From: Rhodopseudomonas boonkerdii
GTDB lineage: Bacteria; Pseudomonadota; Alphaproteobacteria; Rhizobiales; Xanthobacteraceae
Assembly: GCF_021184025.1 (NCBI RefSeq)
Contig: NZ_CP036537.1
Span: forward strand, 434,001 to 498,000
Length of the DNA: 64,000 nt
Direction of reading: 5' to 3'
The notes beneath the pieces were generated by a model. The model was not told the DNA's origin. It ran no database searches and worked only from the letters and a program-made list of their open reading frames with translations. Shown here piece by piece: positions 20,201 to 29,707 of the stretch. Within the stretch, counting starts at the first letter, position 1. Each line of letters begins with the position of its first letter. The translations under genes and the position numbers were made by a program.

Positions 20201-22024
20201 ATGAAACTGCGCAACATCGCCATCATCGCACACGTCGACCACGGCAAGACCACCCTCGTCGACAAGCTCCTGCAGCAGTCGGGCACCTTCCGCGACAACC
20301 AGCGCGTCCAGGAACGCGCGATGGATTCGAACGATCTCGAAAAAGAACGCGGCATCACCATTCTCGCCAAGTGTACCTCGGTGCTGTGGGAAGACACCCA
20401 GATCAACATCGTTGACACCCCCGGCCACGCCGACTTCGGCGGTGAGGTCGAGCGCATCCTGTCGATGGTCGATGGCGTGATCGTTCTCGTCGACGCCGCC
20501 GAAGGTCCGATGCCGCAGACCAAGTTCGTGGTCGGCAAGGCGCTCAAGCTCGGCCTTCGCCCGATCGTCGCCATCAACAAGGTGGACCGCCAGGACGCCC
20601 GCATCGACGAAGTCGTCAACGAGGTGTTCGACCTGTTCGCCGCGCTGGACGCCACCGACGAGCAACTCGACTTCCCGATCCTCTACGGGTCAGGCCGTAA
20701 TGGCTGGATGGCCAACAGCCCGGATGCGTCGCACGATGTCGGCATGAAGCCGCTGTTCGAGCTGGTGCTCAAGCATGTGCCGCCGCCGACCGTCGAGGAA
20801 GGTCCGTTCCGCCTGCTCGGCACCATTCTCGAAGCCAACAACTTCCTGGGCCGCATCATCACCGGCCGCATTACCTCGGGCTCGGTGAAGCCGAACCAGA
20901 CGGTGAAGGTTCTGTCGCGCGACGGCAAGACCGTCGAGACCGGCCGCATCTCCAAGATCCTTGCCTTCCGCGGCCTCGAGCGCCAGCCGGTGGACTTCGC
21001 CGAAGCCGGCGACATCGTCGCCATCGCGGGCCTGACCAAGGGCACCGTGGCCGACACCTTCTGCGATCCCACGGTGGATACGCCGCTGCAGGCGCAGCCG
21101 ATCGATCCGCCGACGGTGTCGATGTCCTTCATCGTCAACAACTCGCCGCTCGCCGGCACCGAAGGCGACAAGGTGACGAGCCGCCTGATCCGCGACCGTC
21201 TGCTGCGCGAAGCCGAAGGCAATGTCGCGCTGCGCGTGGTCGAATCCGCCGACAAGGATGCGATGGAAGTCTCGGGCCGCGGCGAATTGCAGCTCGCGAT
21301 CCTGATCGAGAACATGCGCCGCGAAGGTTTCGAGCTGTCGGTGTCGCGTCCGCGCGTGGTGTTCGAGAAGAACGAAGCGGGCCAGACGCTGGAGCCGGTG
21401 GAAGAAGTGGTCATCGACGTCGATGACGAATTCTCCGGCGTGGTCGTGCAGAAGATGAGCGAGCGCAAGGCCGAGATGATGGAAATGCGTCCGTCGGGCG
21501 GCAATCGTCTGCGTCTTGTGTTCCACGCCCCGACCCGCGGCCTGATCGGCTATCAGGGCGAGCTGATGACCGACACCAAGGGCACGGCGATCATGAACCG
21601 CCTGTTCCACGCCTACCTGCCCTACAAGGGCGAGATCGCCGGCCGCCGCAACGGCGTGCTGATCTCGAACGATCAGGGCGAAGCGGTGGCCTACGCCATG
21701 TTCAAGCTGGAAGACCGCGGCCCGATGATGATCGAGCCGGGCTGGAAGGTCTATCGCGGCATGATCATCGGCGAGCACACCCGCGAGAACGATCTCGAAC
21801 TCAACGTTCTCAAGGGCAAGCAGCTCACCAACATCCGCACCACGTCGAAGGACGAAGCGGTGCGCCTGACCCCGCCGATCCGCATGACGCTGGAAAAGGC
21901 GCTGGCCTATATCGAGGACGACGAACTGGTGGAAATCACCCCGAAGTCGATCCGCCTGCGCAAGAAGCATCTCGATCCCAACGATCGCAAGCGTGCGGAA
22001 AAGGCGAAGGAAGCGGTGGCGTAA
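20201..22024 (+). CDS. typA: Ribosome-associated translational GTPase TypA/BipA
   Basis: This 607-residue GTPase has all G motifs: G1 AHVDHGKTTL, G2 with RGITI, G3 DTPGHADFGGE and G4 NKVDR. They are followed by the elongation-factor domain II, an EF-G-like domain (GELQLAIL) and the BipA-specific C-terminal domain (RGLIGYQGE, LTNIRTTSKDE). BipA binds the ribosome and aids 50S assembly and stress adaptation. Length and order are typical. It is followed by an intrinsic terminator and appears monocistronic. Confidence 0.97.
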   Translation: MKLRNIAIIAHVDHGKTTLVDKLLQQSGTFRDNQRVQERAMDSNDLEKERGITILAKCTSVLWEDTQINIVDTPGHADFGGEVERILSMVDGVIVLVDAAEGPMPQTKFVVGKALKLGLRPIVAINKVDRQDARIDEVVNEVFDLFAALDATDEQLDFPILYGSGRNGWMANSPDASHDVGMKPLFELVLKHVPPPTVEEGPFRLLGTILEANNFLGRIITGRITSGSVKPNQTVKVLSRDGKTVETGRISKILAFRGLERQPVDFAEAGDIVAIAGLTKGTVADTFCDPTVDTPLQAQPIDPPTVSMSFIVNNSPLAGTEGDKVTSRLIRDRLLREAEGNVALRVVESADKDAMEVSGRGELQLAILIENMRREGFELSVSRPRVVFEKNEAGQTLEPVEEVVIDVDDEFSGVVVQKMSERKAEMMEMRPSGGNRLRLVFHAPTRGLIGYQGELMTDTKGTAIMNRLFHAYLPYKGEIAGRRNGVLISNDQGEAVAYAMFKLEDRGPMMIEPGWKVYRGMIIGEHTRENDLELNVLKGKQLTNIRTTSKDEAVRLTPPIRMTLEKALAYIEDDELVEITPKSIRLRKKHLDPNDRKRAEKAKEAVA

Positions 22025-22056
22025 AGCCAGGCTTCATTTACAGGAGTGTTGCGAAG

Positions 22057-22081
22057 TGCCCGGCGACAGCCGGGCATTTTG
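22057..22081 (+). terminator. Intrinsic terminator of typA
   Basis: TGCCCGGC and GCCGGGCA form an 8-bp stem with a GACA loop followed by TTTTG, 32 bases past the typA stop. Confidence 0.9.
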
Positions 22082-22110
22082 TTTTGGTGGGATGGTTCCT
22101 TCACACTCTT

Positions 22111-22206
22111 GTCATCACCCGCGCAGGCGGGTGATCCAGTAAACGCCGGCCGTGCGTGCGATCTCCGTCAGCGTTTACTGGGTTGCCCGGTCGAGCCGGG
22201 CAACGA
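22111..22206. repeat. Intergenic repeat, family C (copy 1)
   Basis: GTCATCACCCGCGCAGGCGGGTGATCCAGTA is mirrored by TACTGGGTTGCCCGGTCGAGCCGGGCAACGAC around a central spacer. The second copy is at 34235-34329. Confidence 0.85.
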
Positions 22207-22288
22207 CAGATCGTGATTGGGTTGGCTTGAATAATTCGCTTAACCGACTATTCCCGTTATCGCGGACCTCGAGCACAGAAGCTTTGCG

Positions 22289-23542
22289 ATGAGCACAGAA
22301 CTCCCCTCCGAAGTCGACGTCGCCATTATCGGCGCCGGCGCCGCCGGTCTCGGCGCGGCGCGCGCGCTGGAGGGGGCCGGCCTCTCGGTCATCGTGCTGG
22401 AAGCCCGCGACCGCATTGGTGGCCGCGCCCATACGATCATGGCGGCGCCGGGCATTCCGTTCGATCTCGGCTGCGAATGGCTGCATTCGGCGGACAGGAA
22501 CGATTTCGTCGGCATTGCAAAGCAGCTCGGCTTCAAGGTCGACACCAAACGCCCGCCGTGGCGCGAACAGACCTATGATGCGACCTTCTCGAAGGCGCAG
22601 CGCGCGGAATTCTTCGCCGCGATGGACGCCTTCTATGATCGCGCGGAAGCAGCCGCAGAGAATGAGGAGGACGCGCCGGCGGCGACATGCCTCGAGCCGG
22701 GCAATCCGTGGAATCCCATGATCGATGCGGTGTCCACCTACATCAACGGGTTCGAACTCAAGGACGTGTCGCTGCACGACATGGATGCCTATGAGGACAC
22801 CGAGGTGAACTGGCGGCTGCCCGACGGCTATGGCGCGCTGATCGCAGCCTATGGCGCGCGATGTCCGGTGGCGCTGAACACGGAAGTGACTGTCATCGAT
22901 CACTCCGGATCGCGCGTGAAGATCGAGACCTCGCGCGGCACGCTGACCGCTGCGAACGTGGTTATCTGCGTGCCGACCAATCTTCTCGCCAACGAGAACA
23001 TTCGCTTTCATCCGCCGTTGCCTGAGAAGGTCGAGGCCGCCGCCGGCCTGCCGCTCGGCGCCGACAACAAGGTGATGCTGGCGCTCGCCGATGCCGAAAA
23101 GTGGCCCGAAGATGTCGGCCTGCGTGGCGCCTATATGCGCGTCGGCATCGGCAGTTTTCACCTGCGCCCCTCCGGCCGCCCCTGCATCGCCGGCTTCTAT
23201 GGCGGCAGCTTCGCGCGCGAACTTGAACAGGCAGGCGAAGGCGCGCTCGCGGCACAGAGCATCGACGAGATCGTCAAGCTGCTGGGCTCGGACATCCGCA
23301 ACAAACTCACACCGCTGGCGGAATCCCGCTGGTGCCACGATCGCTTTGCGCAGGGGGCCTATTCGGCAGCGAAGCCCGGCCATGCCGAGGCGCGTGCCGT
23401 GCTTGCTGCGCCCGTGGATGGTCGGCTGTTCTTCGCCGGCGAAGCGACGTCGCCGAATTTCTTCTCCACGGCACACGGTGCGCGCGAGAGCGGTGAACGC
23501 GCGGCGAAGGAAGTGATGGCGAAGAATCACAGGATGGGGTGA
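22289..23542 (+). CDS. FAD-dependent amine oxidase family protein
   Basis: The 417-residue protein starts with the FAD-binding dinucleotide fold IIGAGAAGLGAAR and the second motif EARDRIGGRAHT, ending with the FFAGEATS segment typical of flavin amine oxidases. The family oxidises primary or polyamines or acts as a desaturase. The N-terminus has no signal peptide, so it is cytoplasmic. No clear ribosome binding site was seen. The substrate is unknown, and neighbours give no pathway hint. Confidence 0.88.
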   Translation: MSTELPSEVDVAIIGAGAAGLGAARALEGAGLSVIVLEARDRIGGRAHTIMAAPGIPFDLGCEWLHSADRNDFVGIAKQLGFKVDTKRPPWREQTYDATFSKAQRAEFFAAMDAFYDRAEAAAENEEDAPAATCLEPGNPWNPMIDAVSTYINGFELKDVSLHDMDAYEDTEVNWRLPDGYGALIAAYGARCPVALNTEVTVIDHSGSRVKIETSRGTLTAANVVICVPTNLLANENIRFHPPLPEKVEAAAGLPLGADNKVMLALADAEKWPEDVGLRGAYMRVGIGSFHLRPSGRPCIAGFYGGSFARELEQAGEGALAAQSIDEIVKLLGSDIRNKLTPLAESRWCHDRFAQGAYSAAKPGHAEARAVLAAPVDGRLFFAGEATSPNFFSTAHGARESGERAAKEVMAKNHRMG

Positions 23543-23578
23543 GCGCCGGAGCCCATCCTGCCGCTGCGCGCTTCGTTG

Positions 23579-23989
23579 CTACTCAATCACCCGCTCGCGC
23601 AGCGACGCATCCGGTACCAAGCACGCATCGCTTCGCCCGAAGATGCGATAGCGATTCCGTGCGACGAGATCGTAGACGGGATTGCGCAGCGCTGCCGGCA
23701 CGGCAAATAGCGCGCGCACCCAGCGCCATCCCGGCAGTTGCGACAGCACCGTCAGGGCGGCATTCGATTTGAAATGGGCCACGCCGCCATGGATCACGGC
23801 GTTGGTGTCGGGATCGTTCGGATCGATGCCGAAATGTTTTGCGAGCCGGCTGCCGTAGTCCGACTGGATCGGCGTAAAGCGAAAGCGCTTCGCCACATCG
23901 CGCTTCGCCACGAAGCGTACCCAGCGCGAGCAGAAGACGCAGACGCCGTCATAGAGGATGATGTCGTCATCGGGCCAGGGCGCGGTCAT
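23579..23989 (-). CDS. DCC-family thiol-disulfide oxidoreductase-like protein (DUF393)
   Basis: The 136-residue protein opens with LYDGVCVFCSRWV, the DxxCxxC pattern that defines DCC proteins, and ends with RYRIFGR. The family has a thioredoxin-like fold and is presumed to act in redox chemistry, although no substrate is established. Its start overlaps the stop of the upstream DUF2269 gene by 4 bases, so the two are translationally coupled. Confidence 0.9.
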   Translation of the reverse strand: MTAPWPDDDIILYDGVCVFCSRWVRFVAKRDVAKRFRFTPIQSDYGSRLAKHFGIDPNDPDTNAVIHGGVAHFKSNAALTVLSQLPGWRWVRALFAVPAALRNPVYDLVARNRYRIFGRSDACLVPDASLRERVIE

Positions 23990-24450
23990 GGCTTGGCGAT
24001 CATCAGCCAGAGCGTGATCAGCATCGCGCCAAAGACCAGCGTGCCGAGTACGAGCGAGCGGCGGAACAGGATGTGATAGCGCAGCGGCAGGGGTGCGCGA
24101 TCAGCCATAGCCGTCCGGGTGAGCGTGCGAATTTCGATTTGCATGAACAGCACCGGCAGCCAGAGCAGGCTGGCCAGCGCGTAAAGGATCAGTGACGCGA
24201 TCATCCAGGGCTCTGTGGCAGAGGTTGATGACATCTCCATCAGCAGTCCGCCCGTGAAAGGCTGCAGCACCATGGCGCCGCCCGTCAGCAGAGCGGTGGC
24301 GGCGAGTGACGTGTTGGCGGTCGCCGCAACGAATGCGCCGTCGCCGGAACGATGGGCCTGCAGCATCATGAAGGCCACGCCGCCGCCTGTACCGAGAATG
24401 ACGACGGCGCCAAGCACGTGGAGGAATTTGAGAAAGAGATAGACGGTCAT
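23986..24450 (-). CDS. DUF2269-family integral membrane protein
   Basis: The 154-residue protein has four membrane helices (about 4-28, 46-68, 80-103 and 129-151) and starts FLKFLHVLGAVVILGTGGG, characteristic of the DUF2269 family. The His residue in helix 1 is conserved. Its function is unknown. Coupling to the DCC protein gene downstream suggests a joint redox-related membrane role, which is an inference. Confidence 0.85.
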   Translation of the reverse strand: MTVYLFLKFLHVLGAVVILGTGGGVAFMMLQAHRSGDGAFVAATANTSLAATALLTGGAMVLQPFTGGLLMEMSSTSATEPWMIASLILYALASLLWLPVLFMQIEIRTLTRTAMADRAPLPLRYHILFRRSLVLGTLVFGAMLITLWLMIAKP

Positions 24451-24632
24451 CGTGAGCCCAGGTAGCGGGTATCCGGCTCTGCCTACCCACGTCGCCCATC
24501 GCCAGCAAGTATCGTCCGCGAATCAGGTGCGAGGCAAATCCCGACAACACATGCGTGTGGGGGAATCCCGCGACGCGTGTTTGAAGGTGCGGCGGTGGAA
24601 AACTGGATCGGCCACTGACCCATCCCGTCACG

Positions 24633-24659
24633 ATCTGTCTTTTTCCGGGACAGATTTTC
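24633..24659 (+). terminator. Hairpin followed by TTTC upstream of a GNAT gene
   Basis: ATCTGTC and GACAGAT pair around a 9-base loop and are followed by TTTC. Nothing is transcribed toward it from the left, so it may be a leader structure or chance. Confidence 0.25.
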
Positions 24660-24703
24660 ACGGAACTGATGCAAAAATTCCACATCTTAACTGATAATTA
24701 ACG

Positions 24704-25255
24704 ATGCTCTTGAAGACGGCGCGGTGCGCTGCTTTGATCATGCCCATGAGCACAACCCTGATCGAAGTCCGGCCGGCCAAGACCGCAGATGCGGTCGAGG
24801 TGGCGTCCACCCACGATGAAGCCTGGCGCGCGGCCTATCAGGGACTGATTCCGGGGCCGGAACTCGACAAGCTCATCAACCGCCGCGGTCCGCAGTGGTG
24901 GGATTCGGCGATCCGCAAGGGCAGCCGCGTCAGCGTTCTCTGTTTTGGCGACAAGGTCGCCGGCTATGCCAATTACGGCCGCAACCGCGCCCGCAGCCTG
25001 CAATTCGAAGGCGAAATCTACGAACTTTACCTGCGGCCGGAATTCCAGGGCCTCGGCTTCGGCCGCCGCCTGTTCGCCTCGGCCAAACGCGACCTGATGC
25101 AGAGCGGGCTGAAGAGCCTCGTCATCTGGGCGTTGTCGGACAATGCTGGCGCCACGGAATTCTATCGTGCGCTGGGCGGCCGCATGGTGGCCCGCTCGTC
25201 CGAGCGGTTCGGCGCCAAGTCGCTCGACAAGGTGGCCTTCGCCTGGAACGCGTGA
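24704..25255 (+). CDS. GNAT-family N-acetyltransferase
   Basis: The 183-residue protein has the acetyl-CoA-binding core of GNAT enzymes: LYLRPEFQGLGFGRRLF (motif A, Q-x-x-G-x-G pattern) and VIWALSDNAGATEFYRALGG (motif B). The acceptor substrate is unknown. Three in-frame starts are possible (24704, 24740, 24746) and none has a clear ribosome binding site. A GATAAT box lies about 10 bases before the first ATG, which would fit a leaderless transcript. Confidence 0.87.
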   Translation: MLLKTARCAALIMPMSTTLIEVRPAKTADAVEVASTHDEAWRAAYQGLIPGPELDKLINRRGPQWWDSAIRKGSRVSVLCFGDKVAGYANYGRNRARSLQFEGEIYELYLRPEFQGLGFGRRLFASAKRDLMQSGLKSLVIWALSDNAGATEFYRALGGRMVARSSERFGAKSLDKVAFAWNA

Positions 25256-25284
25256 GGTTTCCCGCTGCCCCGCATATTCTCTTT

Positions 25285-25420
25285 CCCTCATGGTGAGGAG
25301 GCGCGCAGCGCCGTCTCGAACCATGAGGTGGCCGGGCTCCTGAGCCCGTCACCATCCCTTGCGAATGGCTATGGCATTCGCGGGGAGAAGCGGCCTTGCG
25401 GTCGCTCCTTAGGATGAGGG
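25285..25420. repeat. Palindromic intergenic repeat, family A (copy 4, with insertion)
   Basis: CCCTCATGGTGAGGAGG and CGTCTCGAACCATGAG form the left half. The right half (GCGGCCTTGCGGTCGCTCCTTAGGATGAGGG) is preceded by an unrelated stretch, which makes this copy longer than the others. Confidence 0.8.
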
Positions 25421-25468
25421 CGGAGTTGGGGCGACGGCTATAGGTATTTCGGCTAAGCCATTCACCAG

Positions 25469-25490
25469 CCGCGCGATTTTCGCGCGGTTT
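25469..25490 (+). terminator. Hairpin with short T tail
   Basis: CCGCGCGA and TCGCGCGG pair around a three-base loop, followed by TTT. It lies between the GNAT gene and ppa and could end the GNAT transcript. Confidence 0.45.
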
Positions 25491-25494
25491 GGCG

Positions 25495-25523
25495 TTGAAA
25501 CCTTCAGCCCGCTCGGCTAGGTC
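25495..25523 (+). promoter_or_regulatory. Candidate ppa promoter
   Basis: TTGAAA and TAGGTC are separated by 17 bases, 35 bases before the ppa start codon. Confidence 0.4.
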
Positions 25524-25558
25524 TGGCGCAATTCGTCACACCAGAACCGGAGCTTTCG

Positions 25559-26101
25559 ATGCGTCTTGACGCAATCCCCCTCGGCGCCAAGGCGCCGCAT
25601 GAAGTGAACGTCGTCATCGAGGTTGCGGTTGGCGGTGAGCCGATCAAATACGAGATGGACAAGGCGTCCGGCGCGCTGTTCGTCGATCGCTTCCTCTACA
25701 CGCCGATGCGTTATCCCGGCAATTACGGCTTCATCCCGCACACGCTCTCCGGCGACGGCGATCCCTGCGACGTGCTGATCGCCAACACCCGCGCCATCGT
25801 GCCGGGCGCCGTCATGGCGGTGCGCCCGGTCGGCGTGCTGTTGATGGAAGATGAGGGCGGCCAGGATGAGAAGATCATCGCTGTGCCGACCTCGAAGCTC
25901 ACCCAGCGCTACGACAAGGTGAAGAACTACAGCGACCTGCCGCAGATCACGCTGGACCAGATCCAGCACTTCTTCGAGCACTACAAGGACCTTGAGCCTG
26001 GCAAGTGGGTGAAGGTGGTGCGCTGGGCGGATGCCGCCGAAGCGCATAAGCTCATCCAGGAAGGCATCGACCGCGCCAAGGCCGAGAAGGCCAAGTCCTA
26101 A
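25559..26101 (+). CDS. ppa: Inorganic pyrophosphatase (family I)
   Basis: The 180-residue protein has the family I signature [10 protein letters not shown] with three metal-binding Asp residues, and the conserved [12 protein letters not shown] and VIEVAVG segments. It hydrolyses pyrophosphate released by biosynthesis in the cytoplasm. A CGGAGC ribosome binding site sits 5 bases before the ATG. The length is typical of the bacterial hexameric enzyme. It is followed after 42 bases by a peptidase gene on the same strand. Confidence 0.97.
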   Translation: MRLDAIPLGAKAPHEVNVVIEVAVGGEPIKYEMDKASGALFVDRFLYTPMRYPGNYGFIPHTLSGDGDPCDVLIANTRAIVPGAVMAVRPVGVLLMEDEGGQDEKIIAVPTSKLTQRYDKVKNYSDLPQITLDQIQHFFEHYKDLEPGKWVKVVRWADAAEAHKLIQEGIDRAKAEKAKS

Positions 26102-26143
26102 AGGAGATGGGCTAAACAGCGTGCGGTCCCGGGGGAGCTTCCG

Positions 26144-27619
26144 ATGCGCCGCATGCTGATCTGGTTTCGCAACATCATCCTCGCCGCGGTTGCCATTGTC
26201 GTGGTGCTCGCGGCGGTGGTTTTCGTGAATACGTTCCGGCAGGGCTCGCGACAGATCGCCGTAGCGCCCGTGCCGAAGGTCGCGGTGGACGAACAGGCCG
26301 CGGCCAAGCGCCTGGCCGAGGCGATCCGCTTCCAGACGATTTCCAACGCTTTCAATCCAGATCAGGCGGCGGGTCCGCTGCGCGCCATGCAGGCGCATCT
26401 CGCGGCGAGCTTCCCGGCCTTTCATGCCGCGACCACGCGTGAGGTCGTCGGCGGCTACAGTCTGCTCTACACGTGGCAGGGCAGCGATCCCGCCGCCGGG
26501 CCGATCGCGCTGCTGGCGCATCAGGACGTGGTGCCGGTGGCGCCGGGCACCGAGAAGGACTGGCAGTATCCGCCCTTCGACGGCGTCGTCGCCGATGGTT
26601 TCATCTGGGGGCGCGGCTCCTGGGACGACAAGGGCAATCTCTACGCGATCCTTGAAGCCGCCGAGGCGATGGCGAAGGCCGGTTTCCGCCCGAAGCGGAC
26701 GATCTATTTTGCGTTCGGCCATGACGAGGAAGTGTCAGGCACCCGCGGTGCCACGGCGATCGCAGCACTGCTGAAATCGCGCGGCGTGAAGCTCGACTTC
26801 GTGCTCGACGAAGGCCTGCTGATCACCGAAGGGATCTTAAAGGGACTCGACAGGCCGATGGCGCTGATCGGGGTGGCCGAAAAGGGCTATGCGACCCTGG
26901 TGCTGAATGCGCGCGCGACGCCCGGCCATTCCTCCATGCCGCCGCGCGAGACGGCCATCGGCATGATGAGCGCCGCGCTCACCCATCTGGAAAATGCGCG
27001 GCTGCCGATGCAGATCCGCAGCACGGTGGGAGAGATGTTCGCCACCATCGCGCCGGAGATGAGCGGTTTCAATCGCGTGGTGCTGTCGAATCTGTGGCTG
27101 TTCAAGCCGCTGCTGCTGCGCGAATTTGAGAAGAGCGGGCCGACGGAAGCGACGGTGCGCACGACGACGGCGCTGACCATCTTCAATGCCGGCGACAAGG
27201 ACAATGTGTTGCCGGGCAACGCCGAGGCGGTGGTGAACTTCCGGCTCTTGCCGGGCGATACGCAGGCCAGCGTGACCGAGCACGTGCGCAAGGTGGTCGG
27301 CAATGAAAAGATCGAGATCAAGCCGTATCCGGGCAACACCGATCCGCCGCCGGTGACGGGTACCGCGAGCGCTTCCTATCGCGCGTTGAACACCACGATC
27401 CGCGAGGTGTTTCCGGATGCGCTGGTGGCGCCTGGGCTGATGGTGGCGGCGACGGATTCGCGGCACTATGCGGATGTGACCGACAACATTTTCCGTTTTT
27501 CACCGGTGCGCGCGAACGAACAGGATCTCAAGCGCTTCCACGGTACCAACGAACGGCTCAGCATCGCGAACTATGCGGATATGATCCGGTTTTATCGGCG
27601 GCTGATGGAGAAGCAGTAG
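26144..27619 (+). CDS. M20-family metallopeptidase, membrane-anchored
   Basis: The 491-residue protein starts after GGGGGAG and has an N-terminal anchor (about 8-27). Zinc-ligand and catalytic motifs of M20 peptidases follow: LLAHQDVVPV, GRGSWDDKGNL and FGHDEEVSGTRGA, with a dimerisation domain in the middle (PGHSSMPPRETAIG) and a late zinc His near ATDSRHYADV. It resembles carboxypeptidase PM20D1/CPS1-like proteins, which hydrolyse small peptides or N-acyl amino acids. The active site likely faces the periplasm, as inferred from the anchor. Confidence 0.92.
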   Translation: MRRMLIWFRNIILAAVAIVVVLAAVVFVNTFRQGSRQIAVAPVPKVAVDEQAAAKRLAEAIRFQTISNAFNPDQAAGPLRAMQAHLAASFPAFHAATTREVVGGYSLLYTWQGSDPAAGPIALLAHQDVVPVAPGTEKDWQYPPFDGVVADGFIWGRGSWDDKGNLYAILEAAEAMAKAGFRPKRTIYFAFGHDEEVSGTRGATAIAALLKSRGVKLDFVLDEGLLITEGILKGLDRPMALIGVAEKGYATLVLNARATPGHSSMPPRETAIGMMSAALTHLENARLPMQIRSTVGEMFATIAPEMSGFNRVVLSNLWLFKPLLLREFEKSGPTEATVRTTTALTIFNAGDKDNVLPGNAEAVVNFRLLPGDTQASVTEHVRKVVGNEKIEIKPYPGNTDPPPVTGTASASYRALNTTIREVFPDALVAPGLMVAATDSRHYADVTDNIFRFSPVRANEQDLKRFHGTNERLSIANYADMIRFYRRLMEKQ

Positions 27620-27649
27620 GGCAGTGGCTATCTGTTGCCCCACACTCAG

Positions 27650-27764
27650 CCCCTCATGGTGAGGAGCGCGCTCTTGCGCGCGTCTCGAACCATGAGCTGG
27701 CATCGCTCCGAGCGTGCGGCCATGGTTCGAGACGCGGCCTACGGCCGCTCCTCACCATGAGGGG
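27650..27764. repeat. Palindromic intergenic repeat, family A (copy 5)
   Basis: A near-complete copy: CCCTCATGGTGAGGAG, a GC hairpin, CGTCTCGAACCATGAG, spacer, CCATGGTTCGAGACG, a second hairpin and CTCACCATGAGGGG. It separates the convergent peptidase and folD genes. Confidence 0.9.
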
Positions 27765-27773
27765 CGGAGTGCC

Positions 27774-28658
27774 TTACACCGCCGGAGCCTTCAGTCCGTT
27801 GATCGCGCTGGCTGCACGCAGCGTGTTGACCAGCAGACACGCCACCGTCATCTGGCCGACGCCGCCCGGCACCGGGGTGATGGCGCCGGCGGTCTTCAGC
27901 GCCTCCTGATAGGCGACGTCGCCGACCAGCTTCGATTTGCCATCCGCGGCCGGCAGGCGATTGATGCCGACATCGATCACCGTGGCGCCGGGCTTGATCC
28001 AGTCGCCGCGCACCATTTCCGCTTTGCCGACAGCGGCGAAGACGAGATCGGCCTGTGCCGTCAGCTTCGGCAGATCGCGCGAGCGCGAATGCGCGATGGT
28101 GACGGTGGCGTTCTCGTTCAGCAGCAATTGCACCAGCGGGCGGCCGACGAGATTGGAGCGGCCGATCACGATGGCATTCATGCCTTCCAGCGAGGGATGC
28201 ACGCTCTTCGCCAGGATGATGCAGCCGAGCGGCGTGCAAGGCGACAGCGCGTTCATGCCGCTGGCGAGACGGCCGGCATTGACGGGATGCAGGCCGTCGA
28301 CATCCTTGGCAGGGTCGATGGCGTTGATGACGGCCTGGGTGTCGAGGCCCTTCGGCAGCGGCAGCTGCACGAGGATGCCGTGCACGGTGGGATCGTTGTT
28401 GAGCTTCTGCACCAGCGCGATCAGATCGCCTTGCGCGACATCGGCGGGCAGCACGTGTTCGAAGGAGGCCATGCCGGCTTCCTGGGTCTGCTTATGCTTG
28501 CTGCGCACATAGACCTCGGAGGCGGGATCGTTGCCGACCAGCACCACGGCGAGGCCCGGCGTCAGGCCGTGATCCTGCTTCACGCGCGTCACTTCGGCGG
28601 CCACGCGGGCGCGCAGTTCTGCGGCGATTGCTTTTCCATCGATCACGCTGGCGGTCAT
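27774..28658 (-). CDS. folD: Methylenetetrahydrofolate dehydrogenase/cyclohydrolase
   Basis: The 294-residue protein has the FolD signatures [20 protein letters not shown], the nucleotide site [11 protein letters not shown] and the C-terminal [14 protein letters not shown]. The enzyme interconverts methylene-, methenyl- and formyl-tetrahydrofolate using NADP. Its start codon overlaps the stop of the upstream DUF167 gene (ATGA), which makes it the last gene of the yggT-DUF167-folD unit. Confidence 0.97.
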   Translation of the reverse strand: MTASVIDGKAIAAELRARVAAEVTRVKQDHGLTPGLAVVLVGNDPASEVYVRSKHKQTQEAGMASFEHVLPADVAQGDLIALVQKLNNDPTVHGILVQLPLPKGLDTQAVINAIDPAKDVDGLHPVNAGRLASGMNALSPCTPLGCIILAKSVHPSLEGMNAIVIGRSNLVGRPLVQLLLNENATVTIAHSRSRDLPKLTAQADLVFAAVGKAEMVRGDWIKPGATVIDVGINRLPAADGKSKLVGDVAYQEALKTAGAITPVPGGVGQMTVACLLVNTLRAASAINGLKAPAV

Positions 28659-28993
28659 GCAGGGTCTCCGTCGTCAGAAGGGGCGGCTGCGAGGGCGCGC
28701 AGCAGCAGCCCGAGTTTGTGAGGATCGCCGTTCACGGCGATCTGTTTGATGCGGGAGGTGGCGCCCGACAGCAGCCGGACATCCCGCTTCGGCACCTTGA
28801 GTTGCGTCGCCAGCAGTTCTGTCACGGCGCGATTGGCTTCGCCGCCTTCGGCGATAGCGCGGACGCGCAGCTTCAGCACCGCGCGACCGTTGGCCATGGT
28901 CTCAACCCCATCGATGTCGTCGCGGCCGCCGCGCGGGGTCACGCGGACGGCGATGCTGACGCCGTCGGCGCCATATCGCCAGGGATCGGCCAA
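28655..28993 (-). CDS. DUF167 (YggU) family protein
   Basis: The 112-residue protein has the DUF167 core: [10 protein letters not shown], a repeated basic pattern, [32 protein letters not shown]. It is a small cytoplasmic alpha/beta protein of unknown function whose gene commonly follows yggT. The first codon comes 4 bases after the yggT stop, and its end overlaps folD by 4 bases. Confidence 0.93.
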   Translation of the reverse strand: MADPWRYGADGVSIAVRVTPRGGRDDIDGVETMANGRAVLKLRVRAIAEGGEANRAVTELLATQLKVPKRDVRLLSGATSRIKQIAVNGDPHKLGLLLRALAAAPSDDGDPA

Positions 28994-28997
28994 CGTA

Positions 28998-29288
28998 TCA
29001 AACGACGTAAGGATAGATGTAGTAGCCGATCACCCGCTGCAGGAAGATGATGATCAGGATCACCACGATTGGCGACAGATCGAGGCCGCCGAGATTCGGC
29101 AGCATCCGGCGGATCGGCGCCAGCACCGGCTCGGTGATGCGGTACAGGAACTCGCCCACTGCGGCGATGAACTGGTTGCGGGTGTTCACCACGTTGAAGG
29201 CGATCAGCCAGGACAGGATCGCCGAGGCGATCAGCAGCCAGACGTAGAGATCGAGGACGATCAGCACGATATCGAGAACGGCGCGCAT
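28998..29288 (-). CDS. YggT family membrane protein
   Basis: The 96-residue protein has two hydrophobic segments (about 4-28 and 64-92) with the YggT repeats LLIASAILSWL and the TEPVLAPIRRMLP signature. Homologues are linked to osmotic stress and to envelope or division functions, without an established biochemical role. It is the first gene of a tight three-gene unit ending in folD. Confidence 0.92.
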   Translation of the reverse strand: MRAVLDIVLIVLDLYVWLLIASAILSWLIAFNVVNTRNQFIAAVGEFLYRITEPVLAPIRRMLPNLGGLDLSPIVVILIIIFLQRVIGYYIYPYVV

Positions 29289-29420
29289 GGCGGAGGGAGC
29301 TCGCGGGTTGGATCGCGGATGGGATAGAGGCTAAATATCGGTTCGGCAGGGTGCAAACAAGGGAAGGGCGGGGCAAAAAGGCCCGGAAAATCGAGACTTT
29401 GCGCTGTTTGCGGGTCGTTC

Positions 29421-29449
29421 TTGACTTGCCGTTAACAGGGATTGTAAAT
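29421..29449 (+). promoter_or_regulatory. Promoter of tRNA-Ala
   Basis: TTGACT is followed after 16-17 bases by TGTAAAT, and the tRNA begins 46 bases after the -10 box. Confidence 0.55.
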
Positions 29450-29495
29450 GGCGCCCATTCCAGACCTGCGCCGCTTCGCGGCACAAGTTCTCGAC

Positions 29496-29567
<72 letters not shown>

Positions 29568-29571
<4 letters not shown>

Positions 29572-29630
29572 CGCTTCGCCAAGAGGCTTCGCGTGGCGCA
29601 GCCATGCGAAGCCTCTTGGCGAAGCGTGGT
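29568..29630. repeat. 25-bp perfect inverted repeat fused to the tRNA-Ala 3' end
   Basis: The arm 29568-29592 is the exact reverse complement of 29606-29630, with a 13-base loop. The left arm contains the ACCA end of the tRNA. There is no T run after it. Variants of the same GCGAAGC/GCTTCGC theme continue to about 29660. Confidence 0.85.
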
Positions 29631-29707
29631 GTCCGGCGAAGCCCGAAGGGCGAAGACGGACGGAAGTTGAAACTCCGAAACGCGGATTTTGTAGGGACGA
29701 ATCCCCC

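Noticed and set aside
20690..21970. A 426-residue open frame antisense to typA
   Set aside because: His- and Arg-rich low-complexity shadow of a certain gene.
22175..23530. A 451-residue open frame antisense to the amine oxidase
   Set aside because: The forward frame has clear FAD-binding motifs; the reverse frame has none.
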